Origin: Thalassovita gelatinovora
GTDB taxonomy: Bacteria; Pseudomonadota; Alphaproteobacteria; Rhodobacterales; Rhodobacteraceae
NCBI RefSeq assembly: GCF_001458355.1
Contig: NZ_CYSA01000025.1
Span: 156,579-220,578 of the forward strand
Length of the DNA: 64,000 bases
Reading direction: 5' to 3'
Below, in pieces: positions 52,752 to 61,266 of this stretch (positions are counted from its first letter, which is position 1; every line of letters starts with the position of its first letter). The translations under genes were made by a program, and so were the position numbers. The notes below the pieces were generated by a model, which did no database searches, was not told the origin of the DNA, and worked only from the letters and a program-made list of their open reading frames with translations.

Positions 52752-52990
52752 CGTCACGCCAGCGTCACGCTTTTGCGTTACGCATAACCCTTTGTTATTA
52801 TTTATCTTTATTTCAAAAAGAGATATATAAGACAGTGTGACAGTGTTTCTCTAAGTAGCTTTCACGCGCGCGCATTACGCGTGTATGCCGGTTTCAGCGT
52901 AACACCGTCACAACAAAGGGTTTTTCCAGTATTTCCCTTACATTTTCATGCACTTACCCCCGTGACATAATGCGTGACGCTGGCGTGACG
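52752..52990. other. Possible phage replication origin with 19-bp inverted repeat and iterons
   Basis: An intergenic stretch (52693-53005) with the perfect 19-bp inverted repeat CGTCACGCCAGCGTCACGC (52752-52770) and GCGTGACGCTGGCGTGACG (52972-52990). Each arm is itself a direct repeat of GCGTGACG, and more CGTCAC/GTGAC copies lie between them. The centre is A/T-rich (TTATTATTTATCTTTATTTC). It stands beside the replication genes. Iterons and an A/T-rich core are origin-like; it could also be a terminator or regulatory region. Confidence 0.5.
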
Positions 52991-53005
52991 CTTCCCCCGC
53001 AAACG

Positions 53006-54874
53006 TCACAGCTCCACCCCGTCATCCGGGTCGCTTTGGGGGGCCTCTTTCCATCCCGGAAGGAAACGCGCGGGCACGATCAGGCCGCGCACGGAACGCC
53101 CCGCAACACGCACGGTCCGGGGCGAAGGGCGAACGTCGGAAATCGTTTCCAACGCGGCCCGGTGCCCACCTTTGCGCCAGCGCGAACCGGCAAAGGATTT
53201 GTCCAGCAGCGGGTTCTGACCGTGGGCGATGAACATATCGCGCCCGGATTTAGGGCCGTCGAGAATGCGCAGGCCAAGACGGCCCAGCAGCTTGTTGTCG
53301 AATTGCCCCTGATCGCCTTCACCGTTGTTGATCCGTTCGATCAGTTCCGCCACCGTGATGACCCCGCCGTGATCCTTCTGGATCAGGCCAGAGAACAGGG
53401 TGCGCAGGCAACGTTCGCCTTCGCCTTCTTCTTCGGCTTCGGCAGACATATCGATCAGGGGCTGGGCGATGATCTTGGCGCGTTCAAGCCGCTCCATGTC
53501 GGCCCCGTCGCCGGTCGCATCGAATACCGGGGTGTCGAACAGCATCAGATCCCACCCGGCCAGAACGGCCCCGATCGTATCGCCGGACCGCGCGCGCGCG
53601 CCAAGCCCCTGCACCAGGACATTGTAGATCCGAAACGTCCGGTCCCAGCGGTCCGGGGCCAGATCCAGCATCCGCCGCCAGACCTGCGGGCCAAGGGCGC
53701 GGGCATCTTCCTGCAGATCATCGAGCCGCAAAGCCTGTTCCGTGACGTTGTCGTCTTCGTCGCGTTCGGCAATCGTCAGGATCACGAAACGCGACCTGTC
53801 GGCGGGCGTCATCGCTACGGGGATCACCGAAGACAGGAACCCCGCCCCGTAAAGCTGAAAGGTTATGCCCTGATGATCCGAAGTCCCCCGTTCGACCTGC
53901 GCCCCTTCGGCATCCGACATCAGACGGAACAGCGCGATCACGTCGCGGTTCGCATCGGCTTCGTCGGCCTCTGCTTCGTCAAATACCCTTGCAATCGCCT
54001 GCCGGTTGGTGGTCTGCCGGATCGCGGCGGCGCTGGTGGAATTCTTGACCCCGGTAGACATGCCGCCCAGCAGTGAAGACACGATTTTTGTCAGGGTTGT
54101 CTTGCCCGATCCGTGCTTGCCCTTGATATAGGTATGGGTGCGCCAACTGGGATATTGACCAAGCGCCGCCTGCCCGACGCAGCCGATCAGAACGTCGGCA
54201 TCATGATCGGACGCCCAGTTCCACATATCCTGAATACGATCGCGCACCCATGCGATTTCATCCGCCTTGGCCGCGCTGTCAGAAGGGCCGGACCGGGACG
54301 GCACCGCCGGGAAAAGCGCGCGACCGATCATCCGGCCCCGGCGCTTTTCGTCCTTGCTGGCAAGCAGTGTTTCGCCAAGGTGAACCACCGGCGTATCGGT
54401 AGACCCCCGCCATGTCCCGAAATGGCGCACCGGCGTGGTCGGATCGTAAAGCGGCAAGGCGCAGCAGGCTTCCATCAGCGTATCCGCCGCGATTGCGGTG
54501 TTGAACCCGTTGTCCCGGCGGTTCTGCACCGGCCCGATAGTTGCCAGATGACCGATTGGATCATCGACGCCAGCCACCAGCGCCACAAGGTTCGCCCGGC
54601 TGTTCATGGCATGGGCGGAAAGTTCCGCCATTTCACCGCGCGACGTCAGGAAATGAAACTTGCCAGCGGCCATACCCAGCGGCTGAACCGGGAAGCCGCG
54701 CGGCAACAGGTGACTGCCCCCGTCATCGCCTTCGATCAGTTCCGGGCCGGTATCCATGGTTTCCTCGTGGTAGAACGGCGCGTCCGCTGCCGGATCCCCG
54801 CCGCCCATGGTACCGCTGTCGATATCCTCGGGACTTTCCAGCGCCCGCCGGACCCGATCTACCCCATTGCTCAT
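53006..54874 (-). CDS. Replication-associated ATPase (DUF927/primase-helicase-like)
   Basis: A 622-residue protein with Walker A GKHGSGKT (252-259) and Walker B ARVFDEAE (295-302), and a C-terminal helicase-like region. GGGGAGG precedes the ATG at 54874. The region SGKTTLTKIVSSLLGGMSTGVKNSTSAAAIRQ matches phage/plasmid replicative ATPases that act with a Toprim primase. The upstream gene encodes that primase, so the two likely form a primase-helicase pair. Confidence 0.83.
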   Translation of the reverse strand: MSNGVDRVRRALESPEDIDSGTMGGGDPAADAPFYHEETMDTGPELIEGDDGGSHLLPRGFPVQPLGMAAGKFHFLTSRGEMAELSAHAMNSRANLVALVAGVDDPIGHLATIGPVQNRRDNGFNTAIAADTLMEACCALPLYDPTTPVRHFGTWRGSTDTPVVHLGETLLASKDEKRRGRMIGRALFPAVPSRSGPSDSAAKADEIAWVRDRIQDMWNWASDHDADVLIGCVGQAALGQYPSWRTHTYIKGKHGSGKTTLTKIVSSLLGGMSTGVKNSTSAAAIRQTTNRQAIARVFDEAEADEADANRDVIALFRLMSDAEGAQVERGTSDHQGITFQLYGAGFLSSVIPVAMTPADRSRFVILTIAERDEDDNVTEQALRLDDLQEDARALGPQVWRRMLDLAPDRWDRTFRIYNVLVQGLGARARSGDTIGAVLAGWDLMLFDTPVFDATGDGADMERLERAKIIAQPLIDMSAEAEEEGEGERCLRTLFSGLIQKDHGGVITVAELIERINNGEGDQGQFDNKLLGRLGLRILDGPKSGRDMFIAHGQNPLLDKSFAGSRWRKGGHRAALETISDVRPSPRTVRVAGRSVRGLIVPARFLPGWKEAPQSDPDDGVEL

Positions 54875-54911
54875 GATCCGCCTCCCCAATTTTTCTTTTC
54901 GAATTAGCGAC

Positions 54912-56060
54912 CTACAGGCCGTCTTTGTTTTCGCCGCTGGGATCGCCCAGCAGCATGTCATTCAGGTCAAGCCCGTCTTCGGCATGGACGATCTGGATCG
55001 TCTCGCAGCCGGGCATTTGCGCTTTCGCCCGACGCAGGCCGGACAGCAGCTTGGCGCGCGTGGTTTTCGGTTCGCTGTCACCGTCCTTGATGAACACCAG
55101 GCGGCGCACCCATGGCGGCGGCAGGAAGGCGCGATCATCCGTCAGGTCAGGAACGCCCGCGAATTTCATGCCCTTGCCTTTCAGGATCCGCCTGCCCGCC
55201 ATGTTGCCCAGACTGATCCCGGCCCAGTATGCCGCCGACCCATCCCCGGCCCGCAGGCCGGTCAGGGTGGTTTCGATCCCCTCGCCCATGATCAGCGTGT
55301 CGGCCTTAGCCGGGGTGAACAGCCGGATTGCGCAGCCCTTCACAGGCCCCCAGCTTTTCTTTGCTTGCAGGCCCTCGCCATTGTGTTCGATCGCGGCCTT
55401 GCCATTGGGCCGGTCAAGATCGATCCATGTCCGGTGAACAGCGCTGAACTTGTTGTCGGGGCGCTGAACCACCGCCAGCATGGCCGGGCCGCAATGGACC
55501 ACTTGCCATTCCCGCGATCCCCTGACCGGCACCATGTAACGCAAGGCCGGATGGAACCGCAGCCGGACAGCGATCCCGGGATAGTCTTCCGGCCGGAAAC
55601 CACGGATCGCCAGGTAGTCCTGAACCGGGCTTCCCAGCGAAGGCAGGGCGTCCATCCAGATCCTATGCGCCTGCCGACGGGCCTTTTCACGGGCCGCATT
55701 CGCGGCTGCTTCGTCCTTCTGCCTCTGCTTTTCACGGTCCCGCCTGCGCCGGTCGCGTTCTTCCTCCGAAAGCTCTAGGTGTTTTTCCCCGACCAGATGA
55801 CTGAGAGCGCTTGGAAAATCGCAGCCCAGCACCATGCGCACCAGCGCAATGCCATCGCCGCCGCCACAGGCGCGGCAGTTATAGACGCCCAAATCTGGAT
55901 TGATTGAAAACCGATCGGTGCCGCCGCATCCGGGGCGCGGGCACGGCCCGACCCATTCATGACCGGCGCGCGCCAGATCCTCGATTTTCAATTGCGCGGC
56001 AATATCCATGATCGGGATGGATTGCGCTTCACTCAACCTGTCGTCGTCAGCGGCGGACAT
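54912..56060 (-). CDS. Toprim DNA primase
   Basis: A 382-residue primase. The N-terminal zinc ribbon has CPRPGCGGTDRFSINPDLGVYNCRACGGGD (Cys pairs around 40-67), and a Lys/Arg/Glu-rich coil (EEERDRRRRDREKQRQKDE) follows. The Toprim core shows the catalytic Glu in IMGEGIETTL and the DxD in FIKDGDSEP. It makes RNA primers for phage replication. The next gene on the strand is the replication ATPase, 37 bp away. Confidence 0.9.
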   Translation of the reverse strand: MSAADDDRLSEAQSIPIMDIAAQLKIEDLARAGHEWVGPCPRPGCGGTDRFSINPDLGVYNCRACGGGDGIALVRMVLGCDFPSALSHLVGEKHLELSEEERDRRRRDREKQRQKDEAAANAAREKARRQAHRIWMDALPSLGSPVQDYLAIRGFRPEDYPGIAVRLRFHPALRYMVPVRGSREWQVVHCGPAMLAVVQRPDNKFSAVHRTWIDLDRPNGKAAIEHNGEGLQAKKSWGPVKGCAIRLFTPAKADTLIMGEGIETTLTGLRAGDGSAAYWAGISLGNMAGRRILKGKGMKFAGVPDLTDDRAFLPPPWVRRLVFIKDGDSEPKTTRAKLLSGLRRAKAQMPGCETIQIVHAEDGLDLNDMLLGDPSGENKDGL

Positions 56061-56061
56061 A

Positions 56062-56370
56062 TCAGCCCTCCATCACGACCGGCGACCACGCCGCGTAAAG
56101 CGCCCCGACCCGCTGCACGAAATACCGCCGCAAGGCGGTGTTCAGCCGGGTCAGCGCGGCATCCTGGGCGCGCCCGTCTTCGGATTGGCTCAGGTCCCGG
56201 GCGGCAGTCCAAACCGGTCCCAGATCAGCGGGGCCATGGGCCGCATCCGGCAAGCATTCGCGCAATATATCGACGTGGACCTGATAATTTTCATCCCGAA
56301 CGGAATGCATGCAAAGCGCTGCCGAAGCGGCAATCATCAACTGGCAGGCGCAGATATGCTGATCTTTCAT
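56062..56370 (-). CDS. Hypothetical early protein
   Basis: A 102-residue protein of unknown function whose start at 56370 follows GGGGATGG. It has three Cys in the first 20 residues (ICACQLMIAASAALC) and a helical C-terminus (LTRLNTALRRYFVQRVGALYAAW). It overlaps the upstream gene and is 1 bp from the primase start, so it is in the replication operon. Confidence 0.6.
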   Translation of the reverse strand: MKDQHICACQLMIAASAALCMHSVRDENYQVHVDILRECLPDAAHGPADLGPVWTAARDLSQSEDGRAQDAALTRLNTALRRYFVQRVGALYAAWSPVVMEG

Positions 56371-56708
56371 ACCATCCCCCTGATACCCTGCCACGGGAAC
56401 TGCATCTGGTCTTCGCCTTCGAAGTCGGACAAGACCTGTTCAGCCCGGTACGGATCGACCTCTGGCACGAGTTCAAGGATCGCATCCTGCAAGGCGGTGC
56501 CCGCCGCAACCGGGGCGGCGCGATGATTGGCGACGAATTCCAGAACCGCCGAATGGGCTGCGACGTTACCCGGCATATGCGCCAAAACCGACGCAGACAG
56601 GGCGCAGATATCGCCTTTGGTCAGGTGCCCGGTCTTGGCTTTCAGCGCGACCGTGGTCGCAAGCAACCCGAAAGCGACAACCGGGATCCTGTCATCCGCC
56701 CGCGTCAT
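56367..56708 (-). CDS. Hypothetical early protein
   Basis: A 113-residue protein, unknown family. The ATG at 56708 overlaps the stop of the preceding gene by ATGA; the longer frame upstream is antisense to that gene. The chain is helical and mildly acidic (FGLLATTVALKAKTGHLTKGDICALSASVLAHM). Confidence 0.55.
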   Translation of the reverse strand: MTRADDRIPVVAFGLLATTVALKAKTGHLTKGDICALSASVLAHMPGNVAAHSAVLEFVANHRAAPVAAGTALQDAILELVPEVDPYRAEQVLSDFEGEDQMQFPWQGIRGMV

Positions 56709-57079
56709 GGCCCGACCCCTGCCCGTTCGCGCATCCAGGCTGATTGCGCCATGGTGACGTATCGGCGGGCGGCGCGGACAAGATCGGCTTGCGCTGTGCC
56801 GGGGGCCGCGTATTTGTATTGCCGATGCAGCAGCAACGGCCAGGCCATGCGACGGCCCCAGCGCTGCATTTCCGCCACCACCTGACGTTCGCAGGCCGGG
56901 CAGCAATACATGCCCCAGTCCCGCGACGGGTCGAACGGCTTAGCGCAAAGCGGGTTGTAGCAAATCCCGTCTTGCCACGGCTGGAACGCCGCCAGTTCGG
57001 GATAGGCGTAATCCTTGAAACTTTCGATCCTGATATGGCTTGTGAAGCCATTCGCGGGCGACGGGTCCAGCAGGGTCAT
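56705..57079 (-). CDS. Hypothetical zinc-ribbon-like early protein
   Basis: A 124-residue protein with two Cys pairs, CYNPLCAKPF and MYCCPACERQ, spaced as in a small zinc ribbon, followed by a helical basic C-terminus. The ATG at 57079 is preferred to an upstream one at 57088. It is the first gene of the minus-strand replication operon. Function unknown; DNA binding is possible. Confidence 0.58.
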   Translation of the reverse strand: MTLLDPSPANGFTSHIRIESFKDYAYPELAAFQPWQDGICYNPLCAKPFDPSRDWGMYCCPACERQVVAEMQRWGRRMAWPLLLHRQYKYAAPGTAQADLVRAARRYVTMAQSAWMRERAGVGP

Positions 57080-57768
57080 GCCTAGCACCCCGCTATAACG
57101 GCGCTCTGGGCGGCGCTTTGATGCGATCGCTTTCCTGCCCCGGAAAAGCAGGCGCGGGATTGAAACCCGCGCCCGAAGTTCAACAGGGAGGGAATTGCGG
57201 ACAAGACCGCCATCAGGTGTTGGAAAGCACCCGATTTATGAAATCCGAAAAAGGCGCGGACCGGGAATTGGGTAAACAATCCGAGCCGCGCCAGTGCGTC
57301 ACCCCGGATCCCCGACAGGGTGACAGTCAGGCCGGGCTTGCGCCCGGTTCTTGTTGCGGCCCGCCCAAGGGAGGAGGAGACGGGCAGACCGCACCGGCGC
57401 GGCGGGAGGGTGCTTTGCCGGAGCTGCAGTTTCGAATGACCCCGAAATGCTACGAATACTGTCAAGGAAATATTCGATGTCATATCTACACATGAAATCG
57501 TGGTAATCGTGTTTGCGGTAACGGGAAAAAATACCCTTATTTTAAAGGCGTTTAACCGATTCTTTTCCAGATTAGCAAAGTCAATAACCGGAAATAGTTT
57601 TGACCATGTTATCTCGGGTGATATTTCTTGAAGCCCGGGACGGCGAGCGATTCGCAACACCGCCCCGGTAGAGGTAACCGCGCCCTCTTTGACAGCGCGG
57701 CACATCGCGGAAACCGGCAAACTCTCACCCTTGCCGATAACCGCCACAAGCCATAAGGAGTAGAAACC
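57080..57768. other. Long intergenic region between replication operon and lysogeny genes
   Basis: About 690 bp. The long open frames on either strand read through other genes or lack initiation signals, and I support no gene here. It contains the promoter of the minus-strand replication operon and that of the plus-strand gene at 57769. Confidence 0.5.
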
Positions 57769-58026
57769 ATGGCTTATCACGACAGGGCTCTTGGCCCTGA
57801 TGAATGTCACCCTATCACGGGTGTCCAGCTTAACCCGAGAAAGGTCGAGCGCAAGGCCCTGAACTTCGAAGAGGCTGTTACAGCCCATATTCTTCGTCTT
57901 CAAGGCAAAACCTTCACCCAAATAGTCCATTACCTGGGCACGAACGCTAACCGCGTGGGTGAGGTTTTTCGTGGCGAGGCTCATCCTGACGCAGGGAAAG
58001 AGGCTCTGCGGTTGATGACCCAATAA
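57769..58026 (+). CDS. Small helix-turn-helix-like protein
   Basis: An 85-residue protein with AAGGAG 8 bp before its ATG. The second half, FEEAVTAHILRLQGKTFTQIVHYLGTNANRVGEVFRGE in parts, reads as a homeodomain-like HTH (FTQIVHYLGTNANRVGEVFRG). It is on the plus strand ahead of the lysogeny genes, so it may be an early regulator. Confidence 0.62.
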   Translation: MAYHDRALGPDECHPITGVQLNPRKVERKALNFEEAVTAHILRLQGKTFTQIVHYLGTNANRVGEVFRGEAHPDAGKEALRLMTQ

Positions 58027-58227
58027 ATCGCCGTGAAAAAGCAGGGAGGAGGAAGGGCGCAACGCCAGCGGCGCGGCGTCCTTTGCCTGCCCACCCGATG
58101 GATATGTGGCGCGGGCAAAACCACAGCATATGGACAAATTTGGCAAACCCACACAATATAGGCGGCATGCCGTGGCCTGAACCCCCACGACATGCCAATC
58201 CACACGTCCCCACTTGGAGAAGAACGC

Positions 58228-58566
58228 ATGGATACTCAGATTGGAAAGGGGCTCGACGGCCTCGCTAACGTCGTTGCGAAGAAGTGGTACGCTGCCATGG
58301 GACTGCTTGGAATGATCCTGTTTGTGTCCGCCCTGGTGGTGGACATCCCGACCGATAGAATCGCAGTCATTTGCGTTGGCCTGATCATGATGGGGTTTGG
58401 CTTTGGCAACACCGAATGCCGAACCTTTCGAACAGGCATCGGGCATGGCTTTACGATCACCGGCCCGGCGTGGAAATGGACCTTCACCGGCGCGATGATG
58501 TTCCTGATCGGGACTGGCGCAGCGATATATCTCGGCTACCATCTGATAACGAGTGGAGCGGCGTAA
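58228..58566 (+). CDS. Small membrane protein
   Basis: A 112-residue protein with three hydrophobic segments: AAMGLLGMILFVSALVVDI, IAVICVGLIMMGFGFG and WTFTGAMMFLIGTGAAIYLGYH. The ATG at 58228 follows GGAGAAG; an upstream in-frame start is less likely. Possibly a superinfection-exclusion or lysogenic-conversion protein by position; no family recognised. Confidence 0.6.
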   Translation: MDTQIGKGLDGLANVVAKKWYAAMGLLGMILFVSALVVDIPTDRIAVICVGLIMMGFGFGNTECRTFRTGIGHGFTITGPAWKWTFTGAMMFLIGTGAAIYLGYHLITSGAA

Positions 58567-58595
58567 CACTCCGTGAGGATGTGCAGCGCGGGCGA

Positions 58596-58829
58596 TCATC
58601 TGACCGCTCCACGCATCTTGAAAAGCTTTAAGGGGCATGGTGTGCCCTTCTCTCTGCTTAGTTCAAGACAAACTCGATACCAGCTACCTGGAAAACGTCC
58701 GGCGTTAATACTGTTGCCAATAGCTTGAGTGCTGACCTTTAGACGTGCCCGCAGCTCGGCACGCCCAACAGCCTCGACAAATTCAGAGGCTGAAATTTCT
58801 TCCTGATTTTCTGCACTGGCGGTATTCAT
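58596..58829 (-). CDS. Cro-like DNA-binding protein
   Basis: A 77-residue protein with a helix-turn-helix in ELRARLKVSTQAIGNSINAGRFPGSWYRVCLEL, the layout of YdaS/Cro proteins. It is divergent from the CI-like gene at 58919, and two TACA-N7-TGTA operators lie between the two starts, so it fits the Cro position of a lambda-type switch. Confidence 0.7.
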   Translation of the reverse strand: MNTASAENQEEISASEFVEAVGRAELRARLKVSTQAIGNSINAGRFPGSWYRVCLELSREKGTPCPLKLFKMRGAVR

Positions 58830-58842
58830 GACCTTTCGGTAT

Positions 58843-58857
58843 TACACAATTTGTGTA
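58843..58857. promoter_or_regulatory. Lysogeny operator OR1-like
   Basis: TACACAATTTGTGTA, a palindrome with 7-bp perfect arms, 14 bp before the Cro-like start. Shares TACA-N7-TGTA with sites at 58887, 60910 and 60942. Confidence 0.7.
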
Positions 58858-58886
58858 TATGCAAGACTACATATTTTAGAAAGTCG

Positions 58887-58901
58887 TACATTTTTCGTGT
58901 A
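58887..58901. promoter_or_regulatory. Lysogeny operator OR2-like
   Basis: TACATTTTTCGTGTA, 18 bp before the CI-like start at 58919 and 44 bp from the first operator, centre to centre. The weaker left arm suggests a lower-affinity site. Confidence 0.6.
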
Positions 58902-58918
58902 TGTGATAGACAGAGAAC

Positions 58919-59290
58919 ATGAATACAGACGACAAAAACAAGCTTGCGCTTGCCGGACGATCAGACAACGCTGCAGTCGCCATACGCGCGAAAGCCGCAA
59001 GGCTTTTCGCCGAATTAAGTCAAGAAGATTTGGCAAACGCCCTTGATCGGCGAGTATCCAATATCAGCAACATTGAACGTGGAAGAAGCCTGCCAAACTG
59101 GAAAATGATGCTGTATTTCTACCATCAACATCGAGTTGATCTAAACTTTATCGTTGCCGGGTCCTACGCCCAGCTTCCGGGGGATGTTCAGACGGGCCTT
59201 TTTCACGAACTGGAAAAAATAGTTGCGACCACAGATCTGCTATCGAATTCAGATCGACCCCAGCTTTCGCGGCAAGCTTCAGCAACATAA
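58919..59290 (+). CDS. XRE-family repressor (CI-like)
   Basis: A 123-residue protein with an XRE helix-turn-helix (RLFAELSQEDLANALDRRVSNISNIERGRSLPNW in parts) and a C-terminal tail without peptidase motifs, so it is not a LexA/CI cleavable repressor. It is divergent from the Cro-like gene and preceded by two operators. It is the best candidate for the lysogeny repressor. Confidence 0.75.
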   Translation: MNTDDKNKLALAGRSDNAAVAIRAKAARLFAELSQEDLANALDRRVSNISNIERGRSLPNWKMMLYFYHQHRVDLNFIVAGSYAQLPGDVQTGLFHELEKIVATTDLLSNSDRPQLSRQASAT

Positions 59291-59341
59291 AAACGATCCA
59301 ATCCACCACAAACCTCTACATTCCAAATTTCAAACTTTTTA

Positions 59342-59397
59342 TTGACCCGCCCCTGCAGGGTCAACTATAGCGAGTACGTGTTATATATTTAAAACAC
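59342..59397 (+). promoter_or_regulatory. Putative promoter/operator of the second XRE regulator gene
   Basis: A TTGACC box at 59342-59347 lies 17 bp before CTATAG, with an inverted repeat TTGACCC / GGGTCAA (59342-59364) over the -35 region, and a second inverted repeat GTGTT / AACAC (59378-59397) beyond. The start of the next gene is at 59408. Confidence 0.4.
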
Positions 59398-59407
59398 GGT
59401 GGCTTGA

Positions 59408-60178
59408 ATGGACGCTCAAATAGTTTTGCGCTGGGAACATCTAGTCAAGCAATCAGGACGCAGTGCCCGAGCGGTCAGCACGGCAATCGGATGCAATCCG
59501 ACATATCTCGGGCAGCAATTCGCCAAGGCAAAAAACGCACCTCAAACCCTATCCGACCCAAGCGTAACCGTCGCTCTTGCGCTCGCAAGAGAACTGGATC
59601 GATCCGTTGAAGATCTTATGGGCGTCCTTCCAGACGTAGAAGCTACCCCAGCCAATGGCTACAGAGATGAACTGCACCGTCAGTCCGGTAAAGTCATTTC
59701 CGATCTAATGAACACTGTAAATCGAAGGATGGAGGCCTACAGCAACCGTCCAACCCTTGAGGACGTAATAGGTTGGTGGCGCAGCACCAGCGGCAAGTTG
59801 GTAGGAGCCTCCAAAATCGAAGAAGCCTTTGACCTCATCAATGTTCCATCCTTCGAGAGCGAGACCGTGATCCCTGAACGAGTTGGAGCAATGAGCCTGG
59901 CAGCAGAAACCCTTCACGGCCCCTCAGTTGACCGCCTCACCAAGCTGGTGCAATCCCTTCCGAAATCCGACCAGAGCAACCTTGCCTCCACCTACCGTAA
60001 AGCTGCCCTGTCTAGAAATCCTGTTTTCTCCGAACCGCTTCAAATTGATATTTTTTCTCCGCAGAACGAATATGAGCAAACCGTCGAATACATCAGACTA
60101 CTACTTCCGATTGAAGCTTCTGCGGGCACCCGTTTTATTCTGAACTACTGTTTTCGGATCAACGATTTTTACGCCTAG
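59408..60178 (+). CDS. XRE-type regulator with C-terminal possible sensory domain
   Basis: A 256-residue protein with an N-terminal HTH (GRSARAVSTAIGCNPTYLGQQFAKAKNAPQTLSDPSVTVALALARELDRS) and a 140-residue C-terminal part (from DVIGWWRSTSG) with a mixed beta/alpha pattern that reads like a PAS or ligand-sensing domain. It is the second XRE gene in the lysogeny region and is convergent with a GNAT-like gene at 60159, overlapping by 20 bp. I infer a ligand-responsive repressor; the ligand is unknown. Confidence 0.6.
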   Translation: MDAQIVLRWEHLVKQSGRSARAVSTAIGCNPTYLGQQFAKAKNAPQTLSDPSVTVALALARELDRSVEDLMGVLPDVEATPANGYRDELHRQSGKVISDLMNTVNRRMEAYSNRPTLEDVIGWWRSTSGKLVGASKIEEAFDLINVPSFESETVIPERVGAMSLAAETLHGPSVDRLTKLVQSLPKSDQSNLASTYRKAALSRNPVFSEPLQIDIFSPQNEYEQTVEYIRLLLPIEASAGTRFILNYCFRINDFYA

Positions 60179-60851
60179 GGAGTACTCCCGGATTTCGAAG
60201 GTAGAACTCAGCTAACTCGCAAAGTTCATCATTTCGAACTGCAACAAGACATTCTTGCTCCGTCCTTCGCTCAATATCCTGTAGCCACATGTGTGCGCCA
60301 AGGTATTGCCGTGAAAACCCGTATTCTGACGCCCTACTTATGCCCCCGATCCGCATGAACGCGTAAATCCAATCAGGACGCCACTTCAATGCGGTCAACG
60401 CATGAGCATAGAGCATCACCAACGGTACGTTGATTTTCCCACCCCGCCAATCTGGATGCGCGAACAACTCGCCCTGATACACCACGCGACCGCTTATCTC
60501 GCGGGCGCCTGACGTTCGAGACACGATCGGCGCGTCTCCATTATTATTGTAAAGCCTGGCATAAGAACGCCTCCAGTGGCACTCTAAGTTATCTTGACCC
60601 AATGCGACCATCCTAGCCGACATGCCAGCCACAACAGAGCCGTCTCTTGCCTTAATATAAAGGCCAAAAACATCATCTGAGGCAAAGTCGTGGAACCGTG
60701 TAGATATCATCGGGTGACTGTCAGGCTTGCCAATATCTCGCATCTGCGCCTCAAATCCAGACAAGTCACTTGTTGCGCACAATTCAAAGCCATCCGCACC
60801 CAACCCAGAAAGGCAAAGCCCCCCTAGTTTTAAGAGATTTTCTTCACGCAT
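60159..60851 (-). CDS. GNAT-fold acyltransferase-like protein
   Basis: A 230-residue protein. The centre GELFAHPDWRGGKINVPLVMLYAHALTALKWRPDWIYAFMRIGGISRASEYGF, which I give in parts, follows the GNAT pattern of beta-strand 4, an acyl-CoA loop (HPDWRG) and helix 3, and ends in the YGF motif seen in GNAT enzymes. It resembles acyl-homoserine-lactone-synthase-like or N-acyltransferase proteins more than ribosomal GNATs. Phages rarely encode them, so a signal-synthesising or modification role is possible. Fold assignment is visual. Confidence 0.55.
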   Translation of the reverse strand: MREENLLKLGGLCLSGLGADGFELCATSDLSGFEAQMRDIGKPDSHPMISTRFHDFASDDVFGLYIKARDGSVVAGMSARMVALGQDNLECHWRRSYARLYNNNGDAPIVSRTSGAREISGRVVYQGELFAHPDWRGGKINVPLVMLYAHALTALKWRPDWIYAFMRIGGISRASEYGFSRQYLGAHMWLQDIERRTEQECLVAVRNDELCELAEFYLRNPGVLPRRKNR

Positions 60852-60909
60852 TTTTTCGTGCCCTTAATGATTTTCCAAAGCATACAGGACCAATACACGC
60901 CTTATCCAT

Positions 60910-60924
60910 TACACATTTTATGTA
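60910..60924. promoter_or_regulatory. Lysogeny operator OL1-like
   Basis: TACACATTTTATGTA, a near-perfect palindrome upstream of the early operon starting at 60991. Same TACA-N7-TGTA pattern as the sites at 58843 and 58887. Confidence 0.65.
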
Positions 60925-60941
60925 CTTAAGTCTTGATCAAT

Positions 60942-60956
60942 TACATTATTTATGTA
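60942..60956. promoter_or_regulatory. Lysogeny operator OL2-like
   Basis: TACATTATTTATGTA, 32 bp downstream of OL1. Together the pair controls the plus-strand early operon that starts at 60991. Confidence 0.62.
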
Positions 60957-60990
60957 TTTCCTTGGTCAACACAGTTGATGGAGGCCGGAA

Positions 60991-61263
60991 ATGAACATTG
61001 CCCACACGCATGACGAAGACGCCGCGCTGTTACTCGCCCCGGATCACGCACCGTTGCTGGTCCTTCAGGCGGCATGGGATCGCCTGAAACACGCGCGCGG
61101 CCAGACCGTGGACTGGGACCGCATTGGCGAACCCCGGCACATCATGGACAAACCCTTTGCCCCGGTCACGCTGGACGCTTTCCTTGATCATGGCCGCGCA
61201 AGCCGCCTTGAACGGATCCGCCACCGCGCCGCCCAGATCGGCCATACGGTAAGGGGGCGCTAA
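60991..61263 (+). CDS. Hypothetical early protein
   Basis: A 90-residue protein with GGAGG ten bases before its ATG, no recognised family. It is the first of six overlapping small genes ending in the integrase, all on the plus strand behind the OL-type operators. Confidence 0.6.
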   Translation: MNIAHTHDEDAALLLAPDHAPLLVLQAAWDRLKHARGQTVDWDRIGEPRHIMDKPFAPVTLDAFLDHGRASRLERIRHRAAQIGHTVRGR

Positions 61264-61266
61264 GCG

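Noticed and set aside
57082-58638. A 518-codon open frame on the minus strand
   Set aside because: It runs antisense through two plus-strand genes with good ribosome-binding sites (57769 and 58228), has no family pattern, and looks like a chance frame in GC-rich DNA.
58919-59290. LexA/CI-type self-cleaving repressor
   Set aside because: The C-terminal part is too short and lacks the Ser-Lys peptidase motifs, so the switch is probably not induced by RecA-mediated cleavage of this protein.
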